Below are positions 27,714 to 35,756 of a stretch of DNA of 44,223 nucleotides, piece after piece. The notes under the pieces are model-generated. The model had not been told where the DNA came from. It was given only the letters and a program-made list of their open reading frames with translations, and did not search any database. Made by a program: the position numbers and the translations under genes. Origin of the DNA: an uncultured Lachnospiraceae bacterium (GTDB lineage: Bacteria; Bacillota; Clostridia; Lachnospirales; Lachnospiraceae); assembly GCA_910585995.1 (NCBI GenBank), contig CAJUGG010000083.1, positions 1 through 44,223 on the forward strand, in the 5' to 3' direction. Numbering within the stretch: the stretch's first letter is position 1; each line of letters begins with the position of its first letter.

Positions 27714-28085
27714 TTAGTTTTTGGAAGGGGGAGAAAAGGTTTTGAGTTTTTCAAAGCTTTCATCGCTGATAACATGTTCCATGCGACAGGCATCTTTTTT
27801 GGCGGTTTCTTCGCTGACGCCGATAGAGATTAAAAACTGGGTGAGAACTTGGTGTTTTTCATAGATTTTTAAAGCGATGGCTAAGCCGGAGCCGGTCAGA
27901 AGCAGGTGACCATTGTCGTCCAGCGTGATATAGCCATTTTCTCTTAGACGTTTCATGGCTACGCTGATGCTGGGTTTGCTGTAGCCTAAGTGGTTGGCTA
28001 CATCGATCGAACGTACGTTTCCTAATTCTTTGGACAGTACGAGAATGGTTTCTAGATAATCTTCTGGTGATTCTTGCATTTTCAT
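27714..28085 (-). CDS. DtxR/MntR family metal-dependent regulator (short form)
   Basis: A 123-residue transcription repressor of the iron/manganese DtxR family. The winged helix covers residues 5-75 (SPEDYLETILVLSKE, VRSIDVANHLGYSKPSISVAMKRLRENGYI) and the dimerisation/metal region follows (HQVLTQFLISIGVSEETAKKDACRMEHVISDESFEKL), where Cys, Glu and His would bind metal. No C-terminal SH3-like domain is present. On its strand AAGGGGG precedes the ATG; a second in-frame ATG lies two codons in. Its -10 sits inside an inverted repeat, so autoregulation is likely. It is convergent to suf; control of suf is not shown. Confidence 0.88.
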   Translation of the reverse strand: MKMQESPEDYLETILVLSKELGNVRSIDVANHLGYSKPSISVAMKRLRENGYITLDDNGHLLLTGSGLAIALKIYEKHQVLTQFLISIGVSEETAKKDACRMEHVISDESFEKLKTFSPPSKN

Positions 28086-28107
28086 ATGGTTATTCCCCCT
28101 TTTATAT

Positions 28108-28143
28108 TGTTATCAGCATAACACAGGAAGCTTGATTTTTCAA
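28108..28143 (-). promoter_or_regulatory. Promoter and probable operator of the DtxR-type regulator
   Basis: Read on the minus strand, TTGAAA (28138-28143), 17 bases, TATGCT (28115-28120). The -10 lies within TGTTATCAGCATAACA (28108-28123), a perfect 6-4-6 inverted repeat. A repressor bound there would block polymerase, which suggests autoregulation by the encoded DtxR-type protein; that link is inference. Confidence 0.6.
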
Positions 28144-28167
28144 TCCTGCCGCAGCATGGATCAGGAC

Positions 28168-28196
28168 TTTTCAAGGGAAAATAAATGAGATATAAT
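28168..28196 (+). promoter_or_regulatory. Promoter of the vWA/MoxR operon
   Basis: TTTTCA (28168-28173), 17 bases, TATAAT (28191-28196). The -10 overlaps the first possible ATG (28195), which argues that translation starts at the next ATG (28222). Confidence 0.5.
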
Positions 28197-28221
28197 GATA
28201 GACAGAGAGGAGCATGGAAGG

Positions 28222-29538
28222 ATGAAGGGGGAGGAGCAAAAGAGACAACTGGCTTTGGAGGCGCTTCGGCTGGCGCGGTTTGACCTTTTGAAAAAATTGC
28301 CTGTGCTGGGAGCAGCAGTGGCGGTTCCAGTGTTGCAGTGGACCGAGGGGAGATCAGGGACAGACGCAAAGATGTTGTACTGGAATGTGGAGGAAGTGCT
28401 GACGTGGTTTATGAAGGGGATCTCGGTGCTGGAGCGGCGGTATCTGCATCTGCTGTTTCATGGGATGTATCTGCATCGCTTTCGGCAGGGGAGGTATCCT
28501 AAGCGGATCTGGTGGCTGGCTTGTGATCTGATGACGGAATATCGGATTGACCGGATGCATGTGCCGGGATTTGACTGGCCGATACCTGGGAGTCGGAATC
28601 ATTATTATCGGAAACTTCGTGAAGAACAGGTGCATTTTTATGAAGGGGAGCTGGCTTTGTGGCTGGAAGGATGTAGGCAGGAAGAACTGCAAGAGATAGA
28701 ACGTGTGTTCTGTGCGGACGGGCATGGATATTGGGAGATGGAAGAAAAAGAGACGGGCAGATGTGATCGGGAGCAGAGACTTCAAAAGGTGCAGCAGATG
28801 TCTCAGACCATCCACAGGTGGAGGACGGTCTTTGAGCAGGTGGAGCTGTGGCAGGAGGAGCATAAAAGACAGGCTGGCGGGAGCGCTGGGCATCAGACAG
28901 AGCAGATTGTGCTGCAAAAGGAGAGAGGGTATGATTACCGGCAGTTTTTAAAGCAGTTTGCGGTGGATCAGGAGGAACTGTCTCTGGATATGGACAGTTT
29001 TGATTATATTCCCTATGATTACAGCCGGAGGATGTATGAGAATCTGGTGTTTTTGGAGCCGTTAGAATATAAGGAATTACATAAACTTCAGGAATTTGTC
29101 ATTGCGATTGACACGTCCGGGTCTTGTTCGGGAGAAGTGGTAAGGCGGTTTTTGACGGAGACTTGGGAGATCTTTCAGGAAAAGGAAAATTTTTTTAAGG
29201 ATATGCGGATTCATCTGATACAGTGTGACTGTATGGTGCAGGAGCATGTCTGTGTGACCTGCGAGGAGGAGTGGCAGGAGTATCTGTCGCATATGACAGT
29301 AAAAGGGCATGGGGATACAGATTTTACACCGGTCTTTCGGCTGGTGGATCAGATGGTGGAGACGGGAGAACTTACGCAGTTGAAAGGACTTTTATATTTT
29401 ACAGACGGAGACGGCATCTATCCGGAGAAAAAGCCGACATATGATACGGCATTTGTTTTTTTAAATGAGGAACTGAGAAAAGGCAGTGCGCCTTCCTGGG
29501 CGCAGACGTTGACACTGGAGATGGGAGATGAAAGATGA
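28222..29538 (+). CDS. DUF2201/vWA-like protein, MoxR partner
   Basis: A 438-residue cytoplasmic protein with an N-terminal DUF2201-type putative metallopeptidase region and a C-terminal vWA-like domain. The vWA domain has an intact metal-binding motif (IAIDTSGSCSG, about 294-304) and a later GDTDFTP loop. In the N-terminal part, where relatives can carry HExxH, this protein reads HLLFH (near residue 75), so the catalytic Glu seems absent. It is coupled by ATGA to a MoxR-type ATPase; such pairs are thought to act as chaperone-like machines that mature or remodel targets. ATG 28222 is 11 bases after GAGGAG; ATG 28195 lies inside the promoter. Confidence 0.82.
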   Translation: MKGEEQKRQLALEALRLARFDLLKKLPVLGAAVAVPVLQWTEGRSGTDAKMLYWNVEEVLTWFMKGISVLERRYLHLLFHGMYLHRFRQGRYPKRIWWLACDLMTEYRIDRMHVPGFDWPIPGSRNHYYRKLREEQVHFYEGELALWLEGCRQEELQEIERVFCADGHGYWEMEEKETGRCDREQRLQKVQQMSQTIHRWRTVFEQVELWQEEHKRQAGGSAGHQTEQIVLQKERGYDYRQFLKQFAVDQEELSLDMDSFDYIPYDYSRRMYENLVFLEPLEYKELHKLQEFVIAIDTSGSCSGEVVRRFLTETWEIFQEKENFFKDMRIHLIQCDCMVQEHVCVTCEEEWQEYLSHMTVKGHGDTDFTPVFRLVDQMVETGELTQLKGLLYFTDGDGIYPEKKPTYDTAFVFLNEELRKGSAPSWAQTLTLEMGDER

Positions 29539-31076
29539 ATATACAAGAAGCAAAGGAAGAGATCATACGCACCGTATACACCTATACAGCAAAGGATGAA
29601 AGCGGGTGTTATCGAATCCCTGCGGTGAGGCAGCGGCCGGTGCTGCTGATTGGTCCGCCGGGGATTGGAAAGACTGCGATTATGGAGCAGGCGGCCAGGG
29701 AGTGTCAGGTGGGGCTGGTAGCTTACACGATTACACACCATACCAGACAGAGTGCGGTGGGGCTGCCTCAACTGGTACACCGGACTTATCGCGAACGGGA
29801 ATACACGATGACCGAATATACCATGAGCGAGATCGTTGGCTCTATCTATGAATATGAAGAGCGCACCGGACATCGAGAGGGGATCTTATTTATTGATGAG
29901 ATTAACTGTGTGTCAGAGACGCTGGCTCCGACGATGCTGCAGTTTCTGCAGTATAAGACTTTTGGAAATCATCGTGTGCCGGAAGGCTGGGTGATCGTGG
30001 CAGCGGGCAATCCGCAGGACTATAATAAGTCCGTACGGGAGCTTGACATGGCAGCGCTGGATCGGGTACGAACGCTGAATGTGGAGGCAGAAGTCTCGGT
30101 GTGGAAAGAGTATGCGCTGCAAAAAGGAGTGCATCCTTCGATCCTTTCTTATCTGGAGCTGCACCCAGAGCATTTTTATCAGGTGACGCTGACACGAGAG
30201 AAACAGGAATTTGTCACCGCAAGGGGCTGGGAAGATCTGTCGGTGCTTTTGCAGGAATACGAGCGGCAAGAGTATCCGATTGACAAAGGATTTATGGAAG
30301 AATTTCTGCGTGTGCCTAAGATTGCGGCAGATTTTGCCTCCTACTATCAGCTCTCAAGAACCTATCTGGGAGAATATCGTCTGAGTGAACTGATCCATAA
30401 TACATTGACAGAAAAAGAGAGAGAGAGCCTCAAAGCTCGCCTTATGGAGGCTCCGGGAGATGTACGCTGTATGGTGGTCAGACATCTCTTATCTGCTGCT
30501 TCTGAGCGGATGACTTCTTATGGGATGGCATGCAGATATGCGAAGCGGGAGAAGGAGGTGGTTCTTCAGCTTGCATCGTATCTGAAAGGGGAAGGTGCAG
30601 GCTGCCCGGAGAGCTTTTTTAAGAGGCGTTTTCATGCCAGACAGGTCCAAAAGGAAAATGATCTGTTAAAGCCCTGGGAAGAGCGATTAGAGTGTGCAGT
30701 GGATGAAAAATTGCAGGGGATGGTATCCAGTGAACACCGTACACAGATTCTTTTGGAACTTATGGGAGAAGAGCAAGCAGAGGATACACAGGTGTTTGCA
30801 TCTGTGCTTTCTCAAAGACAGGAAGGGCTTTCGCTTCAAAAGCAGGAAGTATTCCAGTTTTTGGAACGCATGACGGAATTTTTAGCGGAGGCCTTTGGAG
30901 AGGATCTAGAGATGGCAGACTGGCTTCACGGATTGAGGAATCATGGAGATTTTGCCAGTATTGGATATGAGAGTGCAGGCAGGAAGAGATTGCTGGAACA
31001 AAAAGAGCAGGAAGAAAGACTTCGGAAAAAAATAGCAGAGATGGAGGGGTTATATGAAACTGCTGATCGCAAGTGA
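29535..31076 (+). CDS. MoxR-type AAA ATPase
   Basis: A 513-residue AAA+ ATPase. Walker A GPPGIGKT (about 40-47), Walker B ILFIDEINCVSETL (about 117-130), sensor 1 VIVAAGNPQDYNKSV, and an Arg-rich segment after LDMAALDRVR. The C-terminal 200 residues are helical and charged and have no recognised domain. The start overlaps the vWA gene stop (ATGA), which supports a joint complex. The stop lies 23 bases inside the following phosphodiesterase gene. Confidence 0.88.
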   Translation: MNIQEAKEEIIRTVYTYTAKDESGCYRIPAVRQRPVLLIGPPGIGKTAIMEQAARECQVGLVAYTITHHTRQSAVGLPQLVHRTYREREYTMTEYTMSEIVGSIYEYEERTGHREGILFIDEINCVSETLAPTMLQFLQYKTFGNHRVPEGWVIVAAGNPQDYNKSVRELDMAALDRVRTLNVEAEVSVWKEYALQKGVHPSILSYLELHPEHFYQVTLTREKQEFVTARGWEDLSVLLQEYERQEYPIDKGFMEEFLRVPKIAADFASYYQLSRTYLGEYRLSELIHNTLTEKERESLKARLMEAPGDVRCMVVRHLLSAASERMTSYGMACRYAKREKEVVLQLASYLKGEGAGCPESFFKRRFHARQVQKENDLLKPWEERLECAVDEKLQGMVSSEHRTQILLELMGEEQAEDTQVFASVLSQRQEGLSLQKQEVFQFLERMTEFLAEAFGEDLEMADWLHGLRNHGDFASIGYESAGRKRLLEQKEQEERLRKKIAEMEGLYETADRK

Positions 31077-31596
31077 TATTCATGGGTCTGCATATTTTTG
31101 CAGAAAATTAATGGAAGCTTATGAGAGAGAGCAAGCGGATAAGATGATACTGCTTGGAGATCTTCTGTATCATGGGCCGCGCAATGATCTGCCCAGAGAT
31201 TATGCGCCCAAAGAGGTGATCGCCATGTTGAATGAGAAAAAGCAGGAATTGCTCTGTGTGCGCGGAAACTGTGACACAGAAGTGGATCAGATGGTGTTAG
31301 AGTTTCCCATCCTGGCAGAGTATGGATTTTTATATGAGCAGGGGCATATGATATTTTTGACCCATGGGCATGTGTTTCATGAGCAGCATCTGCCCATGCT
31401 AAAACAGGGGGATATCCTGCTGCATGGACATACACATATCCCTGTGTGCAGGGTGCATGAGACGTATGTGTATCTGAATCCGGGGTCGGTATCCATCCCC
31501 AAAGAGGGAAGCGCTCATAGCTATATGGTATATGAGGCGGGGAACTTTGTGTGGAAAGATCTGGACGGGGAATGTTATCTGGAATACAGGCTGTAA
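31054..31596 (+). CDS. yfcE: YfcE-type metallophosphodiesterase
   Basis: A 180-residue soluble phosphodiesterase of the YfcE/MJ0936 family. The dimetal motifs are complete: SDIHG (7-11), LLGDLLYHGPRN, VRGNCDTEVD, THGHVF and HGHTHIP. Members hydrolyse phosphodiesters in vitro; the natural substrate is not known. It overlaps the end of the ATPase gene by 23 bases and so belongs to the same transcript. Confidence 0.9.
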   Translation: MKLLIASDIHGSAYFCRKLMEAYEREQADKMILLGDLLYHGPRNDLPRDYAPKEVIAMLNEKKQELLCVRGNCDTEVDQMVLEFPILAEYGFLYEQGHMIFLTHGHVFHEQHLPMLKQGDILLHGHTHIPVCRVHETYVYLNPGSVSIPKEGSAHSYMVYEAGNFVWKDLDGECYLEYRL

Positions 31597-31620
31597 GGGA
31601 AGAAAATTGTCGATTAGTGG

Positions 31621-31649
31621 TTGAATTTGTCGGGGAGATTTCGTATAAT
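31621..31649 (+). promoter_or_regulatory. Promoter of the ferredoxin gene
   Basis: TTGAAT (31621-31626), 17 bases, TATAAT (31644-31649), then AAAGGAG before the ATG at 31694. Confidence 0.7.
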
Positions 31650-31693
31650 AAAAATACTGAAAAAAATAAATCAAAAGGACAAAGGAGAACACT

Positions 31694-32080
31694 ATGAAAA
31701 AACTAACAGTGAAAAAAGATGTTTCTTGTATGGCATGTCTTGCCTGTGTGCAGGCCTGTTCTGAGGCATTTTACAAGGTGATGGACCCAGGGAAAGCTTG
31801 TATCAAGATCGTGGAGAAAGACGGAAAGGTAAAACCTGCTGTCTGTGTACAGTGCGGCAAATGTGCAAAGGCTTGTGAGGCAGGCGCGATTACACAGAAT
31901 GCAAAAGGGGTGTATACCATCAATAAGAAGCTTTGTACAGGATGCGGCAAATGTGCGGAAGCCTGTCCGTTTGGCGTGCTGGTAAAGGCAGAGGATTCAC
32001 CGGTAAGCAGCAAGTGTATTGCATGTGGAATCTGTGCGAAAGCCTGTCCTATGGAGCTGTTGGAGGTTGTTGAAAAATAG
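31694..32080 (+). CDS. Polyferredoxin-like 4Fe-4S protein
   Basis: A 128-residue electron carrier with four cysteine clusters: CMACLACVQAC, CVQCGKCAKACEAG, CTGCGKCAEACPFG and CIACGICAKACPMELLE. They fit three to four [4Fe-4S] sites like the electron-transfer subunits of anaerobic oxidoreductases. No catalytic partner is adjacent; it is a single-gene unit with its own promoter. Its stop is 17 bases before copy 2 of the long-hairpin element. Confidence 0.88.
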   Translation: MKKLTVKKDVSCMACLACVQACSEAFYKVMDPGKACIKIVEKDGKVKPAVCVQCGKCAKACEAGAITQNAKGVYTINKKLCTGCGKCAEACPFGVLVKAEDSPVSSKCIACGICAKACPMELLEVVEK

Positions 32081-32096
32081 ATTTGGCACAAGAGGT

Positions 32097-32276
32097 GCCA
32101 CAACATACGCCTCCGGGCGGTAGTATAACGTCTGCATAGAATGTATCGGACAGTCACTGGATTCTGTTCGCCTTATTCGGACACGGGTGTCCGCCTAAGT
32201 CGTACAGAATCCAGCGACTGTCCGCTCCAATCTACACAGCACTGTTATACTACCGCCCGGAGGCGTATGTTGTGGC
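32097..32276 (+). repeat. Long-hairpin element, copy 2
   Basis: A 180-base palindrome. Outer arms 32097-32129 and 32244-32276 are a perfect 33-bp inverted repeat whose sequence has nothing in common with copy 1. The core (32130-32243) is nearly identical to copy 1: CTGCATAG/CTACACAG, 7x7 loop AATGTAT against CTCCAAT (32140-32146, 32225-32231), a 24-base stem (32147-32170 with 32201-32224), loop CCTTATT against CCTAAGT, apical CGGACAC/GTGTCCG. A small GGCAC/GTGCC hairpin precedes it (32085-32099). The remaining gap to 32469 holds only the promoter at 32373. Confidence 0.87.
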
Positions 32277-32372
32277 GGGGTTTTGGCTGGCGTGAGGGTG
32301 GGGAGTCTTTGGGATAATTGGTATAAATATGCAGGGGATGGGTGGGAAATATGCAGAAATGTGAAAAAAAGC

Positions 32373-32400
32373 TTGCAATCACGGGAGTTTGCTTTATAAT
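32373..32400 (+). promoter_or_regulatory. Promoter of the amino-acid importer operon
   Basis: TTGCAA (32373-32378), 16 bases, TATAAT (32395-32400). The leader to ATG 32470 is about 65 bases; no riboswitch was recognised. Confidence 0.65.
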
Positions 32401-32469
32401 TGTCAATAGGTTCTCAGGGTGACTGGGAATGGAAGTATAGTTATTTTAGAAGGAAAGAGGATAGGTTTT

Positions 32470-33222
32470 ATGAAAAAGAAAGTGATTAGTCTGATGTTGT
32501 GTGCTTGTATGGCAATGGCTGCTGTGGGATGCGGCGGTAAGAAGTTCGATAACCCGGATAAGGGTGAGGATTTGATTATGGCGACGAACGCATATTTTGA
32601 GCCGTATGAGTATTATGAGGGAGATGCAGTGACCGGGATCGATGTGGAGATTGCACAGGCGATTGCGGATAAGCTGGGATTGACGCTTAAGGTGGAGGAT
32701 ATGGAGTTTGATTCGATCATCGCGGCGGTTAATTCGGGGAAAGCGCATATTGGAGTGGCTGGTATGACGGTAACGGAGGATCGTCTGAAGAACGTGGATT
32801 TTAGTGATCCTTATACGACGGCAACGCAGGTGATTATTGTCCAGGAGGGCAGTGAGATCACGGGAGGAGATGATCTGGTAGGCAAGAAGATCGGTGTGCA
32901 GCTTGGCACGACTGGGGATCTTTTTGCTGCGGAGATCGAGGATGTTCAGCTGGAGCAGTATAATAAAGGGATGGATGCGGTGCAGGCATTGGCAGGTGGT
33001 ATGATTGATGCGGTGATCATCGACAATGAGCCGGCGAAGCAGTTTGTGTCCAAGGCAGAGGGACTTCAGATCCTGGATGAGGAATTTGCGGTAGAGGAGT
33101 ATGCTATTGCTGTGGCAAAGGGAAATGAAGAGCTTCTGGATGATATCAATAAGGCATTGGATGCGATCATTGCAGACGGAACTGTGAAGGGTATCGTGGA
33201 TAAATATATTACAGCAGAGTAA
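32470..33222 (+). CDS. Polar amino-acid ABC binding lipoprotein (family 3)
   Basis: A 250-residue binding protein with lipoprotein signal AVGC (Cys21). Family 3 features are plain: YYEGDAVTGIDVEIAQAIAD, LKVEDMEFDSIIAAVNSGKA, MTVTEDRLKNVDFSDPYTTA and a C-terminal DGTVKGIVDKY. It delivers an amino acid to the permease directly downstream. The frame extends up to 32419, but ATG 32470 begins the signal peptide behind AAGGAAAGAGG. The exact ligand is not readable. Confidence 0.92.
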   Translation: MKKKVISLMLCACMAMAAVGCGGKKFDNPDKGEDLIMATNAYFEPYEYYEGDAVTGIDVEIAQAIADKLGLTLKVEDMEFDSIIAAVNSGKAHIGVAGMTVTEDRLKNVDFSDPYTTATQVIIVQEGSEITGGDDLVGKKIGVQLGTTGDLFAAEIEDVQLEQYNKGMDAVQALAGGMIDAVIIDNEPAKQFVSKAEGLQILDEEFAVEEYAIAVAKGNEELLDDINKALDAIIADGTVKGIVDKYITAE

Positions 33223-33232
33223 GGGATAAGTT

Positions 33233-33922
33233 ATGGGAGATTTTCAGGAGCGCTTTTATCTGAATTTTATCAAAGATGACCGCTGGATGTACATGTGGGA
33301 CGGATTGATGGTCACACTGGAGGTCACGCTGTTTGCCACGCTGATTGGTATCGCTTTGGGATTTATTGTGGCGATTATTCGTGCCACGCATGACAGGACA
33401 GGGAAGCTTAAGATCTTGAATGTGGTGTGCCAGGTGTATCTGACGGTGATCCGAGGGACGCCGGCAGTGGTACAGCTTTTGATTACATATTTTGTGATCT
33501 TTGGATCAGTCAATGTCAGCAAAGTGCTGGTGGCGGTGCTGGCTTTTGGCGTCAACTCTGGCGCATATGTGGCGGAGATCTGCCGGGCGGGCATTATGTC
33601 TATCGATATCGGGCAGATGGAGGCGGGCAGAAGCATTGGGTTTAGCTATACGCAGACGATGTGGTATATTATCCTGCCTCAGGCATTTAAAAATGTGCTG
33701 CCGGCTTTGGGCAATGAATTTATTGTACTCCTGAAAGAGACTTCGATCTCAGGCTATATTGCTCTGCAGGATCTGACTAAGGGCGGCGATATTATCAGGA
33801 GCCGTACATATGATGCGTTTATGCCGTTGATTGGCGTGGCGCTTGTCTATCTGGCGCTGGTGTTGGGATTTACCAAACTGGTTTCTATCCTTGAGAGGAG
33901 GCTGAATCAGAGTGAACGATAA
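33233..33922 (+). CDS. Polar amino-acid ABC permease
   Basis: A 229-residue HisM/GlnP-type membrane protein with about five hydrophobic segments. The ATPase-docking loop is seen as AGIMSIDIGQMEAGRSIGFS followed by ILPQAFKNVLPALGNEFI. A single permease suggests a homodimeric channel. It overlaps the next ATPase gene by 11 bases. Confidence 0.93.
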   Translation: MGDFQERFYLNFIKDDRWMYMWDGLMVTLEVTLFATLIGIALGFIVAIIRATHDRTGKLKILNVVCQVYLTVIRGTPAVVQLLITYFVIFGSVNVSKVLVAVLAFGVNSGAYVAEICRAGIMSIDIGQMEAGRSIGFSYTQTMWYIILPQAFKNVLPALGNEFIVLLKETSISGYIALQDLTKGGDIIRSRTYDAFMPLIGVALVYLALVLGFTKLVSILERRLNQSER

Positions 33923-34649
33923 TGTGCTGATCTACGCAGACGGCGTCAGGAAGAGTTTTAACGGCAAAGAGGTGTTAAAAGGGATTGACTTAGAGATCCG
34001 CCAGGGAGAAGTGGTGGTGATTATCGGGCCTTCGGGTTCGGGAAAGAGTACCTTTTTGCGCTGCCTGAATCTTTTGGAAGTGCCCAGCGGGGGACATATC
34101 TATTTTAAGGATGTGGATATTACAGATAAGAGGGTGGATATTGACCTGCATCGGCAGAAGATGGGGATGGTGTTCCAGCATTTTAATCTGTTTCCTCATA
34201 TGGATATCCTGAAAAATATGGTATTAGGGCCAGAGAAGCTTCTGAAAAAGCCGAAGGAGAAGGCAGAGGAGTATGCGATGGCGCTTTTGGAGCGGGTAGG
34301 GCTTGCGGACAGAGCGCATGCTTATCCGAGTCAGCTTTCCGGCGGACAGAAGCAGAGGATTGCGATTGTGCGGGCGCTGTGTATGCAGCCGGAAGTGATG
34401 CTGTTTGACGAGCCGACTTCTGCACTTGACCCGGAGATGGTGGGAGAGGTGCTGCAGGTGATGCGGGATCTGGCGAGAGAACGTATGACCATGGTGGTAG
34501 TGACTCATGAGATGGGATTTGCAAGAGAAGTGGCAGATCGCGTGGTATTTTTGGATGAAGGGATTCTGATGGAACAGAATGGGCCGGAGGAATTTTTTGG
34601 GAATCCTAGGAATGAAAGGCTTCGGAGTTTTCTGGGGAAGGTGCTGTGA
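33912..34649 (+). CDS. glnQ: Polar amino-acid ABC ATPase (GlnQ-like)
   Basis: A 245-residue ATPase with Walker A GPSGSGKST (about 39-47), LSGGQKQR (about 142), Walker B VMLFDEPTSALDPEMVGEVL and H-loop VVTHEMGFAREVAD, all typical for GlnQ. A GTG start at 33912 follows GAGAGGAGG and overlaps the permease. It ends the operon; the stop is 12 bases before copy 3 of the long-hairpin element. Confidence 0.93.
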   Translation: MNDNVLIYADGVRKSFNGKEVLKGIDLEIRQGEVVVIIGPSGSGKSTFLRCLNLLEVPSGGHIYFKDVDITDKRVDIDLHRQKMGMVFQHFNLFPHMDILKNMVLGPEKLLKKPKEKAEEYAMALLERVGLADRAHAYPSQLSGGQKQRIAIVRALCMQPEVMLFDEPTSALDPEMVGEVLQVMRDLARERMTMVVVTHEMGFAREVADRVVFLDEGILMEQNGPEEFFGNPRNERLRSFLGKVL

Positions 34650-34660
34650 AAAAAGAGGAC

Positions 34661-34940
34661 GGCCGCGAAGCGCCAAACAGGGGCAGGGCGGGCTGTCCGG
34701 ATGGGGCCTTCGGCTCTCTGTGACGATTGGTCTCGACAAATGTCTGCATAGAATGTATCGGACAGTGCACAAAGTTTGTATGCTCCAATCGGACACGTAA
34801 ACGTGTTCGCTTGGCTCATACAAACTTTGCACACTGTCCGCTCCAATCTACACAGCACTATTTGTGCGAGACCAACCGCCGCAGAGAGCGAAGGCCCCAT
34901 CCGGACAGCCCGCCCCGCCCCTGTTTGGCGGTTCGCGGCC
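34661..34940 (+). repeat. Long-hairpin element, copy 3 (extended arms)
   Basis: A 280-base palindrome, the largest of the family. Arms 34661-34741 and 34860-34940 pair over 81 bases with a few mismatches and shifts; the sequence differs from the arms of copies 1 and 2. The core (34742-34859) keeps GTCTGCATAG, loop AATGTAT against CTCCAAT and CTACACAGCACT, but its 24-base stem (34759-34782 with 34817-34840) has a new sequence on both strands and still pairs. The second loop is CTCCAAT against CTTGGCT, and the apical stem is CGGACACG/CGTGTTCG. The AT-rich remainder to 35009 shows only a short TAGTTGTAT/ATACAACTA hairpin (34990-35012). Confidence 0.87.
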
Positions 34941-35009
34941 TGGGTGGTATTATATATACTTGTTACAAAATATATCATCTAAGTATTTTTAGTTGTATCC
35001 AATATACAA

Positions 35010-35726
35010 CTATTTTCCAACATATTTTTTGACAGCTGCCTTTCTCCATGCATCCTTTTGCTGCTCAATCAAAGAAGGATTTGCATATTTATGAAGTCCT
35101 CCTGCAGCCGATTCTCCTATTTCATTCCGCAGCCAAAATGCAGGACGGATACAGCAGTCGGTTTCTTCTACGCCTTGTGCTGCCCGTTCGATAGATCCGT
35201 CAAAATTGACGCAGCTCATAAAATCATAGTTGCCTTCTTCTTGCTGATAATGTTTTCCATAGTATCGCAGCCACCAGCAGCCTTTGTTATCGTCCTCGCA
35301 GTGTTCATCGAGAAACCATGCTCCTTGTGCGCGTGCATAGGAGGTCGTTAAGGCTTGGCGTTCATCATATTCGACATAATCTTCCGTCTCATCGTCAAAA
35401 TATGTTTCTACTTCGTCAGTACTTAGCAAAAAGATATAATCCTGCGTATTTTTTGCGGGATTTATTACGTCAGATAAAAGGATCTTCTCGCGCTCTTCGT
35501 TTGAAAAGGCGGTCATTAGAAATTCATGATTCAGCCAGTTTCTTAATGTGCAGTTCTGCCATGTGACGCGTCCCGGGAGATGGTGGTAGGGTTGGCAGTC
35601 CAACAGATATTTGCTGATGCATAGGCAGCGGTGTTTTTCTTCTCTTAGAACCATCCATTCGACGGGTTCTTTTTCCAGACCGCAATTTTGCGGATAGTTC
35701 CCCATTTTGATTGTGATTTTATTCAC
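35010..35726 (-). CDS. DUF6273 domain protein
   Basis: A 238-residue protein of the DUF6273 type, which often occurs in Lachnospiraceae with unknown role. Visible family features: KMGNYPQ near the start, EWMVLREE, WQNCTLRNWLNHEFLMTAFS, and a C-terminal CCIRPAFWLRNE. The fold resembles a formylglycine-enzyme/C-lectin-like domain, but no catalytic residues are evident. It has no signal peptide. AGGAGG lies before its ATG on the minus strand and its leader carries an 11-bp hairpin. Confidence 0.8.
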   Translation of the reverse strand: MNKITIKMGNYPQNCGLEKEPVEWMVLREEKHRCLCISKYLLDCQPYHHLPGRVTWQNCTLRNWLNHEFLMTAFSNEEREKILLSDVINPAKNTQDYIFLLSTDEVETYFDDETEDYVEYDERQALTTSYARAQGAWFLDEHCEDDNKGCWWLRYYGKHYQQEEGNYDFMSCVNFDGSIERAAQGVEETDCCIRPAFWLRNEIGESAAGGLHKYANPSLIEQQKDAWRKAAVKKYVGK

Positions 35727-35756
35727 AAACAGTCCTCCTGTATCTTTTTATTGATG

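Noticed and set aside
24753..34940. CRISPR array
   Set aside because: The three copies are kilobases apart, each folds on itself and there are no short regular spacers or cas genes.
34505..34982. Several open frames across hairpin copy 3 on both strands
   Set aside because: They arise from the palindromic repeat, have no ribosome sites and resemble each other only because the arms are inverted copies.
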